In this document: piece by piece, positions 59,594-64,000 of the stretch
Layout: each line of letters begins with the position of its first letter
How positions within the stretch are numbered: the first letter of the stretch is position 1
Origin: Aquimonas voraii
Lineage (GTDB): Bacteria; Pseudomonadota; Gammaproteobacteria; Xanthomonadales; Xanthomonadaceae
Reading direction: 5' to 3'
Assembly: GCF_900101825.1 (NCBI RefSeq)
Contig: NZ_FNAG01000004.1
Coordinates: 224,129-288,128 of the forward strand
DNA length: 64,000 nucleotides
Program-made: the position numbers and the translations under genes
The notes under the pieces: generated by a model
What the model was told of the DNA's origin: nothing
What the model saw: the letters and a program-made list of their open reading frames with translations, nothing else
The model's database searches: none

Positions 59594-62500
59594 ATGCGCT
59601 CTCGCCTTCCCGCTCCGCTCGCTTCGACGATCGAATCCGTCGACGGCTCCGTGTTCTCGCGCTGCCTGCTGGCCTTGTTGCTGCTCCTGGCGCCGCTGTT
59701 CGCCGCGGCCGCCGAGCCGTCGCGGCCGGCGCAGCCCAAGGGCGGCCCGATTCCGCTGACCTTCTTCTACGAGAGCTTCGCGGGTGCCGGCAGCCTGCTG
59801 AACTTCAACGGCAATGCCTATATCAACGGCACCGAACTGCGGCTCACCGAAGCGGCCAGCAGTCAGGCCGGCAGTGCCTTCAACAACCGTCGTGTCCAGT
59901 TGGGGGCGGACTACAGCTTCAGCAGCTACTTCACCTTCCGCATGCTGAACCCGGGCGGCGACGGTGCGGATGGCCTCACCTTCACCGTGCAGACCTCGTC
60001 GAACAGCGCGGTTACGGTGGGTGGTGGACTGGGCTATCAGGGCATCAACAACAGCATCGCCGTCGAGTTCGACACCTTCGTCAACGGCGGAGGTGACGCC
60101 GATCCCAATCATGTCGCCATCGACATCAACGGCGATGTCAGCCACAACGTCTACACCGCGGCGCAGGGGTATTACGCGGCCTACGGCAACGAGTTCGCCA
60201 ACGGCAACACCTATCACGTCTGGGTCGACTACAACGGCGCCAACCAGACCATGGAAGTGCGGGTGCACGGCAACAACAGTCGTGCTGCGGCGCCCGTGGT
60301 GCTGAACAAGAGCGGCATCAACCTCGCCTCGATCCTCGGCACCAATCAGGCCTTCATCGGTTTCACCGCGGCCACCGGCGGCTCCTGGGAAACCCACGAC
60401 ATCCAGACCTGGTACTTCCAGAACCGCTACGAGCCCATCGACACCGTTGGCAACACATACGTGCAGGCGAGTTCGGATGCGACCTTGAGCAGCCTGGCCA
60501 CCAGCCAGGGCAGCCTGTCGCCCGTGTTCTCCAGCGGCGTCTTCAGTTACACGGTGAACGTGGCGAACGCGGTGAGCAGCATCACGGTGACTCCCACGGT
60601 GACCAACGCGGCCGCGAGCGTCAGCGTCAACGGCGTTGCCGTGACCAGCGGTACAGCCTCCGGCCCGATCGCGCTGAACGTCGGCAACAACACCATCACC
60701 GTGCTCGGCGTCGCCGAAAACGGCTCGACCCAGCCCTATACCCTCACGGTCGTGCGTGCGCCGGGCGCGCCCACGGTCAGCGCGACCGACGCGGCCAGCA
60801 GCATCGCCCAGACCAGCGCGACCTCGGGCGGCACGGTCACCGCGGACGGCGGCGCAGCCATCACCCAGCGCGGCCTGGTGTTCGGCACTTCGGCCAGCCC
60901 GACCACGGCCAACAGCGTGGTCGTCGTGGGCGGCACCCTTGGCAGCTACAGCGCCAACCTGTCGGGGCTTGCCCCCGGCGTGACCTACTTCGTGCGTGCC
61001 TTCGCCACCAACTCCGCGGGCACTGCCTATGGCCCCGAAATCAGCTTCACCACCTTGAAGCTCGACCAGACGATCAGCTTCAGTAACCCCGGTAACCAGA
61101 CCTACAGCCCGGGTGGCAGCTTCATCGCCACCGCGACCGCCAGCTCCGGCCTGCCTGTGACCATCACCTCGGCCAGCGCCACCTGCTCGGTCAATGCGAC
61201 CAGTCCGGCCACGGTCGCGATCCAGGCGGCGGGCCCCTGCACGCTCAACGCGAACCAGGCCGGCGACGGCACCTACAACGCCGCGCCGCAGGCCAGCCAG
61301 TCGCTGACCATCCAGCAGGCTTCGCAAGCCATCACGATCGATGATCCCGGCGCTCAGACCTACAGCGCGGGAGGCAGCTTCAGCGTTACCGCGACCGGCG
61401 GTGGATCGGGCAACCCGGTGGTGCTGAGTTCGGATTCGCCTGCGATCTGTTCGGTGTCCGGGAGCACCGTGACTCAACTGAGCGCAGGTACCTGCCTGTT
61501 GCTGGCGGATCAGGCCGGCGATGGCAACTATCTCGCCGCGCCGCAGGCGAGTCTTGGCGTCACCATCAACCCGGCGCCGACAGCAGCGGCCGTGGTCTCG
61601 ACCAGCGCCGGTGCCGAGGCCCGCAGCAATCAGGGCTTCAGTGTCGATGTGCAGGTGGCGGGCGCGGATCCCCAGGGCGACGTCACCGTTTTCGTGCGCA
61701 GAGCGGACAACAGCACGGTGACGAGTTGCGTCGCAAGCTTGCAGCCACCCAGCGCGGGCGTGGCGACCGGCAGCTGCAGCGTCCCCGAAGGCACCCTCCG
61801 ACCCGGTGACCTGGTGACGCAGCTGGTGGCCAGCTATCCGGGCGATCTCAATGATTCGGCGAGCACTTCCCCCAGCTTCGCCTTCAGTGTGGCTCGCGGC
61901 GATGTCGCGATCTCGAGCGTGGTGGTGGATGCCTCGGGGGATCGTGATGCCGTGGCGGGCGAACCGATCACGGTGACAGTGAGCCTGGCCGCGGTGGCAC
62001 CTGCAGTGGGCCCGGTGACAGGCGATGGCACGGCGGCGCCGGATGTCACGGTGACGACGAGTGAGACCGGCACGGGCTGCACGATCGATTGGGACATGGC
62101 GACGAGCTGCACGCTGGTCTTTACCGGCGTCAACAACACGTCGCAGCTGCTGTCGGCGGTGGCCGATCCGGATCCGAAGCGTGCGGCGGCCGCCAAGGCG
62201 GCGCTCATGAAGACGCTGCAGCTGAGCTATGCGGCGACGGCGGATTTCAATGCTTCGGGCCCGACGGAGGCAGATCCGGTGACGGTGTCTTCCGCGCCCA
62301 CCGTGACCGTGCTTTCGACGCAGTCGGCGACCGGCAATGCGAACAGCGTGGCGGGCGAGGGCGTGCGTCTGACGGCGACGGTGACCACCGATGCGCCTTC
62401 GACGCTTCCACCGCGTGGACGCGTGCTGTTCACGCGCGATTCGGATGTGCTTGGCCAGGTGACGCTGACGGCGGGTGCGGGCAACACGGCGACGGCGGAG

Positions 62501-64000
62501 TTCGTGGCGCCGGCGCGTCTGGTGGGCACGGAGACCTACTTTGCTTTCTTCCTGAACAACGACGATTTCGTGGGTTCGGACGACGACGCCGAGCACACCA
62601 CGGTCCAGGCCTCCACGGCGACGATGATCGATGCGGTGGTTCCGGCCACGCCGGAGGCGCTGCAGACGGTGACGGTGTCGGCCTCGGTGGCGGCGGTGGC
62701 GCCGGGCGCGGGCACGCCGACGGGCACGATCACGATTTCCGGTGACGACACCACGGGCTGCGTGATCACGCTGCCGGCGACGAGCTGCGAGCTGAGCTTC
62801 GCCAGCAAGGGCAGCAAGACGCTGACCGCGACCTATGGCGGCGACAGCCAGTTCCTGGCCAGCGGCGCCAACTCGGGTACGGCGGCGGTGACGGTGGTGG
62901 GCATTCCGGTGACGCTGAGCCTGAGCGGCAGCACGCCGAGCCCGCACTACTACGGCACGGCCTACACCGTGAGCTATGAGCTGAGCGGCGGCGACGGCAG
63001 CTTCGGTGGCGCTGTCACGGTGACGGCGGCGCCGGGCGGTGCGAGCTGCACGGGTGTGGTGACCGGCACGAGCGGCAGCTGCGAGATCGTGCTGCCGAAC
63101 GGCAACGCTGGCACCTACGCCCTGAGCGGCGCGTACGCCGGCGACAGCACCGATGCCGAGGCGAGCTCGGCGCCGCTGAACCACACGATCAGTCAGGCGA
63201 CGACGGCGCTGGTGCTGAGCGGCAACACGGTCGATCCGATCGACGCGGCACAGCTCGTGACGGTGAGCCTGGACCTGACGATGACCAACGGCGTGGCGCC
63301 GCTGGCGGGCACGCTCACGGTGAGCGGCGACAACACCGCGGGTTGCGCGGTCACGCTGACCGGCGGCGAGACCATGCCGCAGAGCTGCGACCTGAGCTTC
63401 TCGGTGGTGGGCAGCAACGCGATCAGCGCGACGTTCGTGCCGAGCGATGCCATCAACGTGGCCGGCAGCACCAGCAACACGATCACCTATACGGTGGTGC
63501 GCGCGATCACCACGACTGAGATCAGCGGTTTCGCGCCGGCCTCGGGCACGGCCCAGGTGGGCGATGCGGTGACGGTGAGCTTCGCGGTGACGGGCGGCGT
63601 GCAGCCCTACGACGGTGCGGTGACCGTCGAGTACGGCGCGGGCCCGACGGCCTGTGGGCCGGTGAGCTTCGATACCGGCACGGGTCTGGGCAGCTGCGAG
63701 ATTCCGGCGACGGCCCTGCAGCTGGCGGGCGACTACGCGGTGCGCGTGGCCTACGCCGGCGACGCGGACGACGTGCCGAGCGAGGACAGCGAGACGCTCG
63801 GCATCGCCAAGCGTGCGACGGCGACCACGCTGGCATCGACGCCGGCGGACGACCAGCAGGCGGGCCAGACGGTGACCTGGACGGTGGGCGTGAGCGCGGT
63901 CGGCGGCGCGGCGACCACGCCGCTCGGCGGCGAGGTCTTCGTCTGCCCGAGCTCGGCACCGAGCTGCGATGGGCTGAGCGCGGTCTGCACGATCACGCTG
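59594..64000 (+). CDS. Giant secreted protein: L-type lectin domain plus Ig-like repeats (3' end missing)
   Basis: The frame is open from the ATG at 59594 to the last base of the window (1469 codons so far). A GTG at 59651 would give a tidier signal peptide (FSRCLLALLLLLAPLFAAAA). Domains in order: a legume/L-type bacterial lectin (about 55-275; FFYESFAG, GADGLTFTVQ, IAVEFDTFVNGGGDADPNHVAI); a cadherin-like beta-sandwich (about 290-380); an FN3-like module; two repeats sharing QTYSxGGSF cores; then a series of Ig-like (Big_3-type) repeats with paired cysteines (CVITLPATSCELSF; TYGGDSQF). No stop or anchor is in view. It is probably a glycan-binding adhesin or surface layer protein. Confidence 0.88.
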   Translation, partial: MRSRLPAPLASTIESVDGSVFSRCLLALLLLLAPLFAAAAEPSRPAQPKGGPIPLTFFYESFAGAGSLLNFNGNAYINGTELRLTEAASSQAGSAFNNRRVQLGADYSFSSYFTFRMLNPGGDGADGLTFTVQTSSNSAVTVGGGLGYQGINNSIAVEFDTFVNGGGDADPNHVAIDINGDVSHNVYTAAQGYYAAYGNEFANGNTYHVWVDYNGANQTMEVRVHGNNSRAAAPVVLNKSGINLASILGTNQAFIGFTAATGGSWETHDIQTWYFQNRYEPIDTVGNTYVQASSDATLSSLATSQGSLSPVFSSGVFSYTVNVANAVSSITVTPTVTNAAASVSVNGVAVTSGTASGPIALNVGNNTITVLGVAENGSTQPYTLTVVRAPGAPTVSATDAASSIAQTSATSGGTVTADGGAAITQRGLVFGTSASPTTANSVVVVGGTLGSYSANLSGLAPGVTYFVRAFATNSAGTAYGPEISFTTLKLDQTISFSNPGNQTYSPGGSFIATATASSGLPVTITSASATCSVNATSPATVAIQAAGPCTLNANQAGDGTYNAAPQASQSLTIQQASQAITIDDPGAQTYSAGGSFSVTATGGGSGNPVVLSSDSPAICSVSGSTVTQLSAGTCLLLADQAGDGNYLAAPQASLGVTINPAPTAAAVVSTSAGAEARSNQGFSVDVQVAGADPQGDVTVFVRRADNSTVTSCVASLQPPSAGVATGSCSVPEGTLRPGDLVTQLVASYPGDLNDSASTSPSFAFSVARGDVAISSVVVDASGDRDAVAGEPITVTVSLAAVAPAVGPVTGDGTAAPDVTVTTSETGTGCTIDWDMATSCTLVFTGVNNTSQLLSAVADPDPKRAAAAKAALMKTLQLSYAATADFNASGPTEADPVTVSSAPTVTVLSTQSATGNANSVAGEGVRLTATVTTDAPSTLPPRGRVLFTRDSDVLGQVTLTAGAGNTATAEFVAPARLVGTETYFAFFLNNDDFVGSDDDAEHTTVQASTATMIDAVVPATPEALQTVTVSASVAAVAPGAGTPTGTITISGDDTTGCVITLPATSCELSFASKGSKTLTATYGGDSQFLASGANSGTAAVTVVGIPVTLSLSGSTPSPHYYGTAYTVSYELSGGDGSFGGAVTVTAAPGGASCTGVVTGTSGSCEIVLPNGNAGTYALSGAYAGDSTDAEASSAPLNHTISQATTALVLSGNTVDPIDAAQLVTVSLDLTMTNGVAPLAGTLTVSGDNTAGCAVTLTGGETMPQSCDLSFSVVGSNAISATFVPSDAINVAGSTSNTITYTVVRAITTTEISGFAPASGTAQVGDAVTVSFAVTGGVQPYDGAVTVEYGAGPTACGPVSFDTGTGLGSCEIPATALQLAGDYAVRVAYAGDADDVPSEDSETLGIAKRATATTLASTPADDQQAGQTVTWTVGVSAVGGAATTPLGGEVFVCPSSAPSCDGLSAVCTITL

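Noticed and set aside
59438..63184. 1248-codon open frame on the minus strand, opposite the lectin protein gene
   Set aside because: Product is His/Arg/Gly-rich with no domain; it is the third-position-GC shadow of the real gene, whose plus-strand frame has a signal peptide and known domains.

Overview
The window is a chromosomal segment of a GC-rich (about 70% by eye) gammaproteobacterium. The DUF484-xerC pair, an Oar-type TonB receptor, an S46 peptidase, a Lysobacter-like lysyl endopeptidase and many GAATCCC heptamer repeats point to the order Lysobacterales (Xanthomonadales). Genus cannot be decided from the sequence alone. No rRNA, tRNA, CRISPR array, integrated phage or intact insertion sequence was seen.

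Layout. 1-9260: tail of a DUF484 gene, xerC, an OmpW porin on the minus strand, then two large secreted proteases (a lysyl-endopeptidase-like S1 enzyme and a subtilase), each followed by a strong hairpin. 9400-16100: a RAYT transposase remnant with a 24-bp direct duplication, then a minus-strand run M23 endopeptidase, prfC, ECF sigma factor, and a membrane Ser/Thr kinase with TPRs whose last third has clearly lower GC. 16100-22700: an Hpt-domain protein flanked by two copies of a structured dispersed repeat, the Oar-type receptor, a Rieske ferredoxin-like protein and an HNH protein. 22700-32300: kbl, the tamA-tamB outer-membrane assembly pair, an orphan TonB-N-terminus-like protein and a secreted beta-helix protein. 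32300-38600: a WYL regulator overlapping a patatin, a small membrane protein, a sigma/anti-sigma/DUF4097 operon, and gcvT-gcvH. 38600-44400: a histone-H1-like lysine-rich protein, a third copy of the dispersed repeat, a serine beta-lactamase-fold hydrolase, and a lemA-M48 pair. 44500-53900: a GMC oxidoreductase, an ATP/ADP-carrier-like transporter, an S46 dipeptidyl peptidase, a pteridine reductase, and a MidA-VanZ-HD-GYP run. 54100-64000: an ADOP-type permease and cca, an aminotransferase, and a giant lectin/Ig-like surface protein that runs off the window end.

Themes. Much of the window serves the envelope and protein secretion: proteases, porin, TonB receptor, TamA/TamB, M23, patatin, DUF4097 and a giant adhesin. 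Regulation uses two separate ECF sigma modules, one with a kinase and one with a probable anti-sigma factor. The unexplained layer lies between genes. GAATCCC-type heptamer tandems occur only at tail-to-tail gene junctions. REP-like palindromes supply a stop codon. A two-hairpin repeat of about 160-190 bp is present three times. A C-terminal IFxNGFE motif is shared by two unrelated secreted proteins.
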